64,000 nt of DNA from Tubulanus polymorphus (lineage: Eukaryota > Nemertea > Palaeonemertea > Tubulaniformes > Tubulanidae). This document shows, one piece after another, positions 1 through 12,607 of this stretch. Under the pieces are notes generated by a model, which did not search any database, was not told the DNA's origin, and worked only from the letters and a program-made list of their open reading frames with translations. The translations under genes were made by a program, and so were the position numbers. The stretch is from assembly GCF_964204645.1 (NCBI RefSeq), contig NC_134027.1, positions 14,932,485-14,996,484 on the forward strand, read 5' to 3'. The number at the start of each line of letters is the position of its first letter. The first letter of the stretch is position 1.

Positions 1-2164
1 TAAGATCTTCGGAAGGATTTACAGGATTCTGAAAAAGGAAAATTGATAAACTTTCATTAACAACTATGAAACAAGAATGACTGCAAAGCAGTGATAACGG
101 GTATTCTGCCTTGCTAGGCTGAATGTAGTACTATGAAGCGAACAAACATTTCCTCAAACTCAGTGTTATCATATCAGGACATACGGCTATTGTATGGCAG
201 TGCTGCCTAGGAGTCGACACATGCACTGGATAGATGGATCTTTATGGCTACTATTCACAAATTACTGATATACAAAGTCTAGTCAAAAGAGCATCGAGGA
301 TCGAGGACATATGATTCTTCCATCTGGCAGTTGCATGAAGTAATTGCGCTGGACGTAATGGCCCCACTCTGCGCAGATGCACCACCGCGCGGGATTTCCG
401 CAAAGCAGCAGAAACAAACATGGCCACCTTTTGAATTTTCAATGTTAGAAATTTTACAGGAATTTCAATTATTTCAGCTGTTAGGGTTTCAAGGTACAAT
501 ATAACTAGATGATGTGATATGGCGATGTTAATAAATGATAATGCCACATGAAGCCAGTCACGAACTGTACCGATTGAGTGTACAGCGGTCAAAAACATAT
601 GAATTTGCGTAGTTACGTAACTATTTGCAGTAAAGTACAGACGAAACATGAAGCCTTAATGGCCATTTACAAAAACATTCTAGCAATCACAATTGAAAGA
701 TTATAATGATATACCACTTAAGTTAAAATTCTGGCCATTTCTAAAATTATAGCAAAATCATATTACAATTTGTAGTCAGTGCGGAACGTTTGGTATCGGA
801 ACAATGATGATGGTTGGTAGGTAGTCGTTCAATTCAAGTCATGATTTATCACATGTTACTTCCGTGTTTTTGAAAATCTCGCGAGAATGGCGCAACATTG
901 AAACTGGCAATAAATGCCAAACATCATACATATTTTTGTACATATTCATAACTTATGCGCTTTAAAGTGCCGATAAGCAATTGCCTGTTTGAGAGTTTCC
1001 GCCATATGTTTGCACTGCGCATGCTCCTTATTCTTATTATAAACACAATCCACACGTGTGCACTACACTCGATGCATCGGCATACGCCGTTCTTAACCTA
1101 CAAACAAAACAGCGTCAAATGGCCTACCGGAACCTGCCAACCTTTTCTACGATTTTACATCTACATGATTAAATCAATTTCTGACAGCATTTTCGCATTT
1201 TTTATTCATGTATCTAGTGCTTCAACCTGTCTATCAGCATACCGGGGGACCCGTGGTTTAGCTGAATCTTTGAACATATGAAAAATTTTGAAATATTCAT
1301 ATTTTACCACATATTTGACTTGTTGCATCTCCCTGGACATATTACTATACTAAATATGATCATTGTGATCTGAGTGCTGGCCACAAATGCACACAGATCA
1401 CACTACACTACCCACTTTAACACAACTACCCACAGCTTTGATATAAGCTTAACCATCCTATTAGCTAGTGTGTTTCTCCCTGGATGGCATATTGCACTTA
1501 TGAGCAGTTATGTGATTTTTATAATAAAAGGACTGAATTAAATGCAAAATGCTGCTGCCTAAATGAGTTCTTTAAAATCTATGCCCTCTAGTGGTCAAAG
1601 TAAGAACTAATTTTGTAAAGGGTTTGGTGTATTCTAATATTAGGTAAGTCCGAATCAAATTTATATAAATCCCTTCATCCCATTAATCAATATAAATGAA
1701 TATGCGTTCTCCAGCGTTTTGCAGGGATACAGCCATGGATTTTTGATATCAAATGCCAGCCCTTTGGGGGGTTTGGGGGTTTGGGGATATTCCCCAAGAA
1801 AATTTTGAAATTTAAAGCATTTTCAGAGCATTTGGGACGGTCTAATGGAACAATGAGACGAAAATTTACTGGACATAACCTATCACAAGACTGATTCACT
1901 CGCAAATGTATGTCAAACTTACCCGAAATCCAAGTTTCTTGAAATACTCAACATTTGCATTTGACTTTTTGTGTATGGCAGATGAAAGATCATCAGTATC
2001 GAAGGCAAATATTTTTAATTCCATCAGCTCCTTATTGAAAAACTTAAAAAAGAAGAGAAGAACAAAGAACTATATTCATGCCATGGTGCATGTAATAAAT
2101 CACAATGAGGACTTAATAAACTTGTAAGGAACTTGAATACAGAAGCCAATCCAAAATTATGCAT
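1..2164. other. Unassigned AT-rich DNA with one repeat fragment
   Basis: I see no convincing gene here. Open frames are short and match no family I recognise. Positions about 393-455 are an inverted copy of sequence at about 38185-38247 (both contain AAACAAACATGGCCACCTTT), so at least that part belongs to a dispersed repeat. Around 1765-1800 there is a G/T-rich stretch followed by CCCCAAGAAAATTTT that recurs in similar form near 49100 and 24815. Confidence 0.5.
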
Positions 2165-2172
2165 CTAAGCCA

Positions 2173-2772
2173 GGGGTTAGATTTTGCGCTCGCACGCCTA
2201 AGCGCACGTAAAATATCTCGTAGAAGCGCTACTCACAGCGCACCTAAGTCTTATTCAATAGCACGCGCAAAATTGTAGAAAGTTTATTGATTTCCCAAAA
2301 CCTTGGTGCAAAGTAGAAAGTCTATTGATTTCCCAATAACTTGTAAAATAGAAAGTAAGTATAAGTATCCTTGCTGTGTGGAGGTTCCAGCTTAAGTCAT
2401 CTTCTATCATGTTGCATCCTGTGTCAGATCTTTTGAGGAACCAGCTAGGGGATAACTTACCTGCTCCATACTGAAAACTGAAGATTTGCATGATCCACAA
2501 TCTGCGATATTGTTTTTAACTGATTTGCTTAAAAACTTTCCATCTTTTGGGTAATTTAATTAACAGCATTCAAAGATGAAAAATGCCTGGAAGCAGCATT
2601 TCCAAGCCCCTAGAGTTCAAAATTTTTCTAGGGGAGGGCCCCAGACCTCCCCACGAGGAACTTCGCGCCTAGGCGCTCGTTTCATCAGATTAACAAAATT
2701 CCAGTTGAGCACGTAACAAAATCTAGGTGCTCAATTGGTAGAGCACATACAATTTTTAGAATCTAACCCCAG
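2173..2772. mobile_element. Short hAT-like non-autonomous TIR element
   Basis: A 600-bp insert begins GGGGTTAGATT and ends AATCTAACCCCAG, so its ends are inverted. It is flanked by the direct repeat CTAAGCCA at 2165-2172 and 2773-2780. An 8-bp duplication is typical of hAT elements. The subterminal parts are rich in gcgc/agcgc and contain short inverted segments (GCACGCCTAAGCGCAC near the left, CGCGCCTAGGCGC near the right). There is no transposase frame. The duplication could be read as 7 bp (CTAAGCC), so assignment to hAT is an inference from length and TIR style. Confidence 0.6.
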
Positions 2773-2780
2773 CTAAGCCA

Positions 2781-4177
2781 CGCAGAAGAAGGGTGGTTAT
2801 ACACTTGCAGAGTGCATTTAGGTGCAGCAAATTTCAATATGTTTTATAACCGAGTTGCCATCACTGCTGAGGGAAATTCAGAATTCTTTTTGTAAACCAT
2901 GAACGCGAAAAGCCATGAACGAAAGTTTGAGGGCATCATCCTTTTAGAATTTTCCATATTACAGAAAACCCCATTGTCATCCTCATGATAACTATATCAT
3001 TTATTTTCCACCTTTTTTCATTCGAGAAATCTTTCTTCTGTCATATTCCACTGCTTATGTCTAACATCATTGCCAATGCTGTTAGATGTATCTATTAGCA
3101 TGGGTCAGATCAATGAATGTAGTACTGGTATTATGGACTATATAAGGTCCAATGGCCCTGTAGCTCACCATCAAATCATTGAGTGCATATTGCAGAAAAT
3201 ATTTTTCTATCTATAAATTAATTTGGGGATTACAACGTAATGCCTAGAATAGTATATAAAGGTAAAAATTGTACGTAATAAATGAATGATCCTAAACTAA
3301 AACTATCAACCGACAGCGTAGAACAAACTCATTCAACAAATAGCATTTTTTATTCTAAATCTTTCCACTTCATCAATCAATAGTCCCTTATTGAGCAATG
3401 AGACCGCCGGACTGTAAAATCTGCGGTATTTTTTCTTGAGTTACACACGCGAACTAGCTGACGGCTGATGAATGCTCACTAAAATCAGCACAGTGTATAA
3501 CATCTGAAGGCGTTCCCCACACATGTGCACGGCAACAGTAGTTGGCCTATATACATTACTACGTGTGTCTACAACCGATCGATAAAACACATACACATAG
3601 TAGTAGATACAAAATCAGTGTCTCAATACCTGAATACGCATTGAAATGCAATACACGACGATGAGTAAAACAGGCGCTGAACGCTTTCACCTGATTACCA
3701 ATCGTGCCTGACCAGCTGACGATGTCATAACTACACATCAGACCAGGACCGTACTCTCATCTGGATAATTTGCCTTTCTTTATGTGCTTCCTTTTTACCT
3801 AGTCAACGTGCGGGACAATCAACTTTGATAGAGGACTTCTACTCGAGAAACAAGAAAGAAATACTTAAAGTAGGCTTGCTGACATGGTTGTACTGAAAGC
3901 TTGGTGGTTTTGTATTTCTGTAGTAGAATTTATCGAACTGATTACTTTTTGAAGAGCTAAGAGATCGGTGTTGTCTTACATTGTTACATGAAATATCATA
4001 CCCCGGGGACTGGGAATTGGAATGGTTTTATTGTAGACATGGACCAAGTCAGTGCAAGCTTTTAGATGGTTTTTATTTGAATATCGCTGTGTCTTTTCGG
4101 AATCTATCATATGTTGATAATTGCTACATTATGCTGAAATAATTAAGCTGCTTAGAAAATTTAAGAGCTGAAAGAAA
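2781..4177. other. Unassigned DNA with a fragment of the 49-kb TIR element
   Basis: No gene seen. About 3390-3770 is a diverged copy of the sequence at 48985-49570. Both contain the CTGTAAAATC(T/C)GCGG stretch, CGAACTAGCTGACGG or CGAACCAGCTGACGG, GATGAATGCTCACTAAAA and ACAACCGATCGATAAAA. The 48977-49692 copy has clear terminal inverted repeats, so this one is probably a truncated relative lacking an internal segment of about 230 bp. Confidence 0.5.
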
Positions 4178-5434
4178 CTAGGGGTCCAGGGACACCATGC
4201 CCACTTGGGAAGTGGTTTCAAATGCTCAACAATCTAACAATTTCAATAATCAATGCCCCCTGGTGACCATTTACAAAAACCAATGACCTTAAAACTCACC
4301 ACAATCATAGAACATGTCAGCAGCTACGATTTTGTAATTGATTGTGATAACATAATATGCCTCGTTACCAATTTGATATGGAAATACTAAGTCATTCTAC
4401 TATTCAACGCCCCCTGATGACCATATTCAAAACCCAATGACCTCGAAACTCACCACAATCATAGAACAGGTCACGAACTACAACTTTGCAATTGATCATG
4501 GTAACCAAATATGCCTAGGTACCAATATAATAAGGAAATACTAAGTTATTCTACTATTCAACGGCTCCTGGTGACCATATAGAAAAACTTATGTCCTTAA
4601 AACTCGCAACAATCATAGATGATGTCATGAGCTACAACTTTCCAATTGATTGTGGTTACAAAATATTCATAGGTACGAATATAATAAAGAAATGCTTAGA
4701 TATTGTATTATTAAACGCCCCCTGGTGGCCATATACGAAATCCAATTACCTTGAAACTCAACACAATCATAGAATACGTTATGAGCTACAACTTTCTAAT
4801 TGATTGTGGTAGCAAAATACGCTTAGGTATCAATATAATGTGGAAAAACTTTTTCCCACTTACGAATGAGTACTTGTGACACCAAGATGGCCGCCAATTG
4901 CGTCATAATTGGCTGATGAAAAATACCTGTCTCAGGTATAAAACATCCCTTTCCAAAGAACACTCATCACAAATTGTAACGAGAAATGGCAAACCAGTAG
5001 GAAGCTACAGGACTCAGAATTCAGGCCAAAATTAACATTTTTGGGCACTAAAAAGGTCATCGGATGGCCATCTTGAGTCCGACCGACCCAATTTTTGTTA
5101 TGTTGATGGGCCCTGGGAGGATTCACATATATCCGAAAGATCAAGGTAATTGATCAAAGCGTCTTCAAAATTTCCCTCAAAAAGTTCAAAAATGTGTAAA
5201 AAGTGCTGATTTTGGTGAACAACAATGGCTGCCAGTCGGCCATCTTGATTCTGACAGGGCCAGTTTTTGGGCTGAAGATCTGTCTAGGGTAGATACATGT
5301 GTAACCCAAATATCAAGACGTTACCTTGAAGCGTCTTCAAAACTTCCCAAAATAACTGGATTCCGTCTACGGACGGACGGACGAAAAGTGAACGCAATAG
5401 CCCGCTGGGACTAAAGTCCCAAGTAGGCTAAAAA
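4178..5434 (+). repeat. Repeat A, copy 1 (154-bp tandem units plus unique 3' part)
   Basis: Starts ACTAGGGGTCCAGGGACACC and ends in a hairpin followed by AAAAAA. The 5' half contains four units of 153-155 bp, each starting with a variant of GCCCCCTGGTGACCATAT (starts near 4255, 4409, 4564, 4717) and continuing through AAACTCACCACAATCATAGA and TTGATTGTGGT. The 3' half is single copy and includes CACCAAGATGGCCGCCAATT and a CGGACGGACGGACG run. The last ~31 bases (5399-5429) form a nearly perfect palindrome centred on GGGACTAAAGTCCC. No long reading frame runs through it. It looks like a non-autonomous mobile repeat of unknown class. Confidence 0.75.
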
Positions 5435-6152
5435 ACGTGACTAACGCGAGTGACTTCAGGTGAAGAGAAACGAACACGATCAAAAGTCAGGATAGATAGG
5501 AGCCACGATTTTTCTTTTTAAAATAATAAAGACATTAAGCCGGAGCCTGGTTTCAATCATGCGAACTTACTACACTTCAGACGAGCATGTTACCCGCTGC
5601 GCTATCAGGTCTATTCACTTGGCCACTCGTGAAGCTATTATATGATCGAACTCAATGTAGCTTAGATATTAGATTCACGCTTATGTACATTCTTATTCGC
5701 TCTTCTGACATGATAAAATTCTTTTGCTCGCGATAAATTCATTAAAAATAACTATACACAAATTCAGAATGGTCAGACGCTAAGTTATATTTCAGTCAGA
5801 ATCAAAAATTACATTTATAGGCTGTTAATAGTCGAATCTTAGAGGAGTCACATTTTATGAAAAAAATTTGTCTGGAAAGTAGAAAAAGTAATAATCACGA
5901 GAAATACATTCATTCATTCATTTTTTATTGCTCACAAAAAATAATTTGCATAGAGCAAAAAGTACAGATTGTTTTTAACCAGATGGCAAATATAACAATA
6001 GTTCAAAAGTATTTCAAGCCTTTTCTAATATAAAGAACTAAGTTGAGAAGAATTTTATAAGTTGGCACAGTTTAAAATGACTTGGTCTAATTCTGTACTA
6101 GTATATAATGTACGCTGCGCATACGTCATTTAAAAAGGAACACATAACCTAA
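5435..6152. other. Unassigned DNA between two repeat A copies; possible tRNA-derived SINE head on the minus strand
   Basis: The minus strand at about 5560-5630 reads like a degenerate tRNA: an A-box-like TAGCGCAGCGGGTAACATG and, ~50 bases on, a B-box-like GATTGAAACC. A SINE head derived from a tRNA is possible, but I cannot confirm acceptor pairing and see no second copy in the window. The rest of the interval shows no gene or clear repeat. Confidence 0.25.
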
Positions 6153-7192
6153 CTAGGGGTCCAGGGATACCATGCCCACCTGGAAAGTGAATTCAAATAC
6201 TCAACAATCTAACAATTTCAATATACAACGCCCCTGGTAACCATATACAAACACTAATGACCTTGAAACTATCCACATTCATAGAACATGTCAGTTCCTA
6301 CAATTTTGCAATTGGTTGTGATAACAATATATGTCTGGTTACCAATATAATAACGAAATACTAAGTTATTTTACTATACAACGGTGACCATATGGAATAA
6401 CTATGACCTTGAAACTCACCACAATCATAGACCATGTCATGAGCTACAACGTTGCAATTGTGGTAACAAAATATGCAAAGGTACAAAGCTATGGAAATAC
6501 TAAGTTATTGTATTATTCAACGCCCCCTGGTGGCCATATACAAAAACCAATGACCTTGAAACTCACCAAATAGAACATGTTATGAGCTACAACTTTGCAA
6601 TTGATTGTGGTAACAAAATATGCTTTGGTATCAATTTAATGTGGAAAAACCTTTTTCCACCAACAAATGAGTACTGATGACACCAAGATGGCCGCCAATT
6701 ACATCATAATTGCCCGATCAAAAATACCTCAAAAGTCATCTTGTGTCCGATCGACCCAATTTTTCTTATGCTGATGGGCCTATGGAGGATACAAATACAT
6801 ATGAAAGACCAAGATAATCAATCAAAGCGTCTTATAAATTTCCCTAGAAAACCTGAAATAGGTGTAAAAAGTGCTGATTTTGGCGAACAACAATGGCTGC
6901 CATCAGGTCATCTTGATTCTGACAGGGCCAGTTTTTGGGCTGAAGATGTGTCTAGGGTAGATACATGTGTAACCCAAATATAAAGGCATTACATTAAAGC
7001 GTCTTCAAAACTTCCCAAAATAACTGGATTCCGTCTGAGACGAACGGACAGACATCTTTAAAATATATACATTGTTTATAAAGTTGCAAAAGGTATTAAA
7101 GTTACACAAGGGTTCATTCGTACAAACGGACGGATGGTTGGACGAAGAGTGAACGCAATAGCCTGCTCACACTAAAGTCCCAAGTGGGCTAA
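6153..7192 (+). repeat. Repeat A, copy 2
   Basis: Begins AACTAGGGGTCCAGGGATAC and ends GTGGGCTAAAAA at 7192. It carries the same tandem ~154-bp units, partly shortened, then the CCAAGATGGCCGCCAATT segment and the terminal hairpin (about 7159-7190, decayed to GCCTGCTCACACTAAAGTCC). A short extra piece (7045-7115) interrupts the stretch before the CGGACGGATGG run. The CR1-like LINE begins immediately after its A tail. Confidence 0.7.
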
Positions 7193-9082
7193 AAATGACA
7201 TTCATCTCCAAGTACGGCTCACTTTAATGGGCTAGTTACAAATGCGAAAGCAAAGCACCTTAACACTAGAATAGTCGCAGCGGGTTCAGATTGTAAAGCT
7301 ATGTACAATGTTTTAAACGAGATTCTGTTGAAGGATAATACCAAGAAATTGCCAGCTCACTGGGATCTTGGCCAACTTGCCAATAAGTTCGCTGACTTTT
7401 TTGCTAGTAAAGTTGAATTGATTCGAAGCAGTTTTGCTAATGACGCTCAACTCAGTTCCGATTATTATAGTTGTGTATCAGAGTTACCTGAATTCTATCC
7501 GGTGTCGCCAGATGAGCTGTCAACTATAGTAAAAAAGTCACCTACAAAATCGTGCAACCTGGACCCAGTGCCAACGTGGTTTCTTAAGTCAATTCTGCAA
7601 GCAGTCATTCCTATGATCGCCGACATTGTCAACAAGTCCCTCGCTGAAGGGTTAGTTCCGGATTCCTTTAAGGTGGCTATGGTGTCCCCGCTGTTAAAAA
7701 AACATAACCTTGATGCTGATGTGCTATAAAACTACTGGCCTGTGAGCAATCTATCCTTTCTCTCTAAAGTGCTCGAGAGAGTTGTTGCTGCACGATAAAC
7801 AGCATACATGGATGCAAACGGTCTACACGAGTCGCTTCAGTCCGCATACAAACCAGGTAATAGTACTGAAACGGCTCTGTTAAAAGTGCAAAGTGACTTA
7901 CGCTCCATGGTTGACAAGCATGGCGTGGTCGTCCTTATCCTGCTTGACTTAAGCGCGGCATTTGATACTGTCGATCATTCCATTCTTATCAAACGGCTAC
8001 AGATCGTTTTAGGTGTGACAGGTACTGCCTTAAAGTGGTTCCAGTCATACCTGTCTAATCGCAAACAGTGTGTTGTTTTAAATGGCCATCATTCTGAATC
8101 TAAAGTACTCGCGTGTGGCGTGCCCCAAGGGTCAGTACTCGGCCCTTTACTGTTTCTGGTGTACATTCTTCCTCTAGCCCAGTTGTTCAATGGAAGTATT
8201 GATCACCGTCATGGTTTCGCTGATGACAAGCAGATATACATGCCAATTAATTGCAGAGTTTCAAGTATAGGCGAGCAGGTTACTATCATCAAAACACAAG
8301 GCTCGTTAGTAAATCGCTGGTTTAACAACAAGTTTAAGTGTAATCTGGACAAATTTGAAGCGATCCTAATAGGTACAGATCAGGCTATGCTTAACATCAA
8401 TCTGCAGTATATCAACATTGATGATCATAGGATCCCACTTTCTACGGTGCCAATACACAATCTTGGAGTTATGTTTGATTCTAAATTAGCCATGGACAGC
8501 CACGTTAGTAATATCATACGAACGACATCATTCCATCTCCGTACTATCGGTTTGGCGAGGCGTCACTCAACTACTGAGGCAACCAAACTGCTTGCTCAGT
8601 CCAGCTTATCCAAAACCGTGCAGCCAGATTAGTTACTCTGACAAGGTCTAGAGAGCATATTACACCAGTCTTAATTTCGCTCCACTGGCTCCCGGTTCAA
8701 CAGCGGATTGACTATAAGATCCTATTACTTGTGTTCAAGTGTCTAAACAACTTCGCTCCTGTGTATTTGCGTGATCTGCTCATTCCATATGTACCGGCAC
8801 GTTCACTTAGATCCAGTTCTTGCAATCTTCTAACCACGTATCGCTACAGTCTTAAAACCTTTGGTGGACGTAGCTTCCAATATATTGCTCCAACTCTGTG
8901 GAACTCTCTCGATGCAAATATACGGAATATAACTGAAATCAACACTTTCAAACAGAGAGTAAAACATTTGCTTTTCCGCAAAGCCTACGCTCTATGAAAT
9001 TCAGCACCACTACCATACAAAGCGCTGGTGAACACTATTACTAGTGAAACAGGCGCTATATAAATGTGACATTATTATTACG
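7193..9082 (+). mobile_element. CR1-like LINE, 5'-truncated
   Basis: This is a non-LTR retrotransposon copy lacking the 5' endonuclease region. It starts right after the A-rich end of repeat A copy 2 and ends in GCGCTATATAAATGTGAC followed by ATTATTATTA, a 3' microsatellite tail of the sort seen in CR1-group elements. The reverse transcriptase and C-terminal region are annotated separately. Insertion next to an A-run end fits target-primed reverse transcription, but I could not define a target duplication. Confidence 0.8.
7280..8997 (+). pseudogene. CR1-like reverse transcriptase ORF, broken
   Basis: The coding remnant gives the LINE's RT, which copies the element RNA at a nicked target. Visible blocks in order: a fingers region (PVSPDELSTIVKKSPTKSCN, about 7500-7556); an NYWPVSNLSFLSKVLERVV block at 7730, where the family has NYRPVSN; motif A LLDLSAAFDTVDH near 7943; GVPQGSVLGPLLF near 8117; and the catalytic FADD near 8215. 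The C-terminal CR1 domain runs from 8731 to 8997 (APVYLRDLL, LRSSSCNLL, LWNSLD). The frame is broken by in-frame TAA codons at 7727-7729 and 7796-7798. Near 8605 there is a deletion that removes most of the segment between the RT and the TRSREH block. Non-functional copy. Confidence 0.85.
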
Positions 9083-9456
9083 GCTGTGTTGCAGTTAGCA
9101 CATATTCTCGCTTTTCGCGGGGTACAGTTTTATCGACCCACTCTGATCGGTAATACGTTGTTTGAACAGCAGCATCAGCAAAATGAAATCGGTAAGTCAG
9201 TTGGCAAGTTAGTGAGATACCTTTCCAGACCCCAAGTTGTCTTGAATAATTTAGGGTGTCGGCAACTCGAGTTTGATAACATATAACTTCCCATGTTTGT
9301 AAATATTGATCTTTTAGTCGGAGGGAGAGGGTATGTGCTATATAGTCTGGTCTTGGAGAGTTCTCAGCTAGCCGGAGAATTCTCAGCCAGCCAAAACTCT
9401 CCAAGACCAGTTTTTTCCAAAGTGTTGCGTACAAATGATAACCACTTATTTTAATT
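9083..9456. other. Unassigned DNA with a short inverted repeat
   Basis: No gene is supported. At 9349-9411 there is an imperfect palindrome: TGGTCTTGGAGAGTTCTCAG on the left and CTCTCCAAGACCA on the right. It would form a hairpin with an ~30-base loop containing AGCCGGAGAATTCTCAGCC. Confidence 0.4.
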
Positions 9457-9567
9457 AGGGTTTTCTGTTACATCACAGAAAACCCTATTGAGATTCGCGT
9501 GTTTCTTATTAGGGTTTTCTTTTTCTTCACAGAAAACCCTATTGAGATTCGCGTGTTTCTTATTATT
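9457..9567. repeat. Two tandem hairpin units (AGGGTTTTCTG...CAGAAAACCCT)
   Basis: Two adjacent units of about 53-54 bp each carry the palindrome AGGGTTTTCTGT...ACAGAAAACCCT followed by the identical spacer ATTGAGATTCGCGTGTTTCT. A related lone hairpin, AGGGTTTCTGC...GCAGAAACCCT, occurs at about 24204-24232. These are likely ends or fragments of a palindromic MITE family. Confidence 0.6.
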
Positions 9568-12500
9568 TTTTTCCCACACTTTTTTTGTCAAAAGTACATA
9601 GGCTTTTTTACATTACCGCCGTTGCCGATACAATCCGTCTGACATCATTCAGCTCACTTCGATCTACAAATACTCCGTGCGTATTTTGAAGAATCAACGT
9701 TACAAAAGCACTGTCGGGCCGTAAACATCGAAATTTGAGCCCCATTCAAAGAGCTGACATGTTTTTCTAAGTCGTCTTTCGTCGTTTTTAAAAACTTATT
9801 TTAACAATAGCCCATCATCCTCATCAAATCATATTTCCGATACACAGGAAATTTACTACTTCAGATTTTAAAAGCACTGTCGAGCCGTAAACATCGACGA
9901 ATCGACGTGTGTCACTACATCGTCGTTCCGGGGATCAGCTGCGAGTTTCTCCTGATCATGAGTATCAAATCAAATCAAGTGGCAGGCCTAAACGAAACAT
10001 GCCAAAGAGATATAGCGGAGAAAAGCTGTTGTGTCGACGAGGTATCAAAATAAAAGAATATATTACTTAATTCGGCCGCGGGCTTCAACCTCTACATCAA
10101 TACCATCAATACTCTATATTTCCTACAGAACATACCGATCATTGTCAAATGCACAAGGTATTTACTAAATACAAGCATATATAACACACTTCTATCCGTA
10201 TGCTCGACTCACACTTGACATTCGCAGTAAGCGTTCGCTGTGGGGGAAAGGAGATAGTTCGTTGTGTCGCTTGAAGTGAGATTTACTGTCTCAAACAAAC
10301 ACAGCATAATTGTTGCGTTTATTAACGGACTCATTGGATTGAACTTCAAAACAAAATTTACGATATTTAGGAGGGTTGTATATCAATAGGCCTACGACCA
10401 ATCTGTCCAGATGTTAGGCCTACGCATATACATAGGCCTACATAGGCTAGTAGCCTCTATTAGGTTGAGGCTAAGTTCACAGTAAAGGAAAAATCAGATT
10501 CATTAAAATGCATGTTAATTAGTGATTTACTGGTTCTGACTTGCAACAATCAATCACAATTATCAATTTTATTGGCAAAAATGAAGATTTTTTTGAAAAT
10601 TTCACTATGAGGTGAATCAATCCGGAATCTTTCAGCAGAATATCAGACACTAGGTCCCTTTCTTTAAAGGTTTATTTGCTATGTGTCATTAACAATCAGT
10701 TGTATAATACTGTTTTCATAAATTTGAAGCAGCGCGCCGGCAGCGAATGCTCAAGCAATGTCAGTCACGTATGCCGACATTAACACAAACCAGACCACGG
10801 TTTTTGCGGTTAAGAGCATCTCCCCACATAAATTACAGGGACTATAGTGCACCATTTGTTGACACTAACCTTAAATGAACTTTGTATGGATACAATCAAG
10901 ATAATTTCACCCTGTAATTCCACTATTTAACGGTCGACAAGCAGCTTAAACTGGGTGCCGCCATTCAGTACGCTATTCATAATGTATCTCTACACACATC
11001 AAAATCCCACTTGAATTACAAATGTTGCCCAGCAAGTAATTAATGCAAACACATGAGCCCATTGGCAGATATGCCGGTCATGCTAGAAGTTGGAATGTTT
11101 ACCTGGTCATTTGGATCAACTTTAGTCATCATTCGCTCTTCGAGTAAGTTAAAAAGATGGCGCTGCAGCGCATAAAGTTGGTGAGACATTTCAGTACCGA
11201 CTGTTCCTCCACAAACAACATGCTGTAATATAATCAACATAAAATACATGAAATCTGTATTTTTCAAGTTTGAAACCATTGGTCTTTTGATATCATAACC
11301 TATTTAACTGGTGAAATGCTTGCCCATCTGACAATTGCTCTTGCCCCTGAGAAACCACTAACGTTATAAATCGACCACAATCTTAAACCGGACAATAGCA
11401 CATTGCATACTCCCCCAGTCAGGGCAAGTCTTATAAGGGCGGCAAAAATAGCGCCCACTCTCGTATCCATATCCCAAATAAAAATTGTAATGAGAAAATT
11501 GGATTAAAAATATGGACTATCGAACAGGAACAAGGTACAAAACAGCTATTTTACCATCACAAATATGTGAAAATATGGCCTAAGCAGTATCCTGGATGAC
11601 ATTCAAAAGTAAAAAAGCCATAGGGCTCGTCCCCCTATCGCCCCTAACCAAATCGGAAAATTTATGAAAAAAAAACAGTACAAGCCAAGTGTGGAATGCA
11701 AAATGCCTATCTAAACCACAAATTTGACCTGAGCAGTTGTGGATCAAAAACAATGAGGCAGATCCTTCTTCAACCACTTATGCAAATACTAAGTTAAAAG
11801 TAGACTAGTCAAAAACAAGACTGTACAGTGGAACAATAGTCCAAAATGAACAGAATTGGAATCTGATATGGCCACCTGGCCAATGAGTAGAAATTTCATG
11901 TGCTACCACTCAGAAATTGGATCATGGATAGAAACTAATCATAAGTATTAACAGAATCTAGAGCTTGGGGCGAATCCAGGTAAAAATGCCAGAGGAAAAA
12001 TCACACCATAGGTAAAAATGCCAGAAGGAAATGTGAGATAAATAGAGCAAAGCATTTATCAACATTGGACCTGATATTCTTATTTACACTAGATTTTATG
12101 TAATGAATGCACAGTTAAGATATACATAACATATTCCTATGATAATAAAGATTTAAAGAAAAAAAAATGACAAATTTATAAAATGAAGAGACTCACAAAT
12201 TTATAAAACAAGAAACAAAATTCTTAATATGGACGTTCCTTAATTTACATGAGTGTATGTTTAATCAGCATCAAAATTAAACATTGGTACTCTAGAGATT
12301 TAAGAACAAATGAAAAAGAGAAATAACTTTTGGACTGAATTCAAATGGGAGAAAATGGACTTGTTACACACAATTAGATCGAAAATAAGGAAATATTTTA
12401 AAATAATGTATTTTCTCAAATGTATGAATGGAAACACATACCTATCTTCGGCATGAAGCTTTTGGCAGAATTTCAGAGAATCCGTGCTCCAAGCAATCAA

Positions 12501-12607
12501 AAAAGCCTAAGATGTCCCCCCTTGATTGAATCAAGAAGTATTGATGAAAATCTGTCTATTGATACAATCTCCGTCACACACAACTGCATGATGATACATC
12601 TAGAATA
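9568..12607. other. Unassigned DNA
   Basis: No gene that I can support. Two copies of AAAAGCACTGTCG(G/A)GCCGTAAACATCGA occur near 9706 and 9869. AGGCCTAC is repeated around 10389-10443. Other frames are short, without family motifs. The 11040-11279 and 11580-11777 minus-strand frames are low-complexity translations without support. Confidence 0.4.

Noticed and set aside
251-649. Minus-strand frame of 132 codons
   Set aside because: It overlaps a dispersed repeat (393-455, inverse at 38185-38247), has no family motif, and the repeat partner does not keep it open.
2725-2762. tRNA-like string (GTGCTCAATTGGTAGAGCAC)
   Set aside because: It resembles a D-arm but is a short palindrome within the hAT-like element; no anticodon or T arm follows.
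9457-9567. CRISPR-like repeat/spacer impression
   Set aside because: Only two units, palindromic, no spacers of constant length with distinct sequence, and a eukaryotic context.
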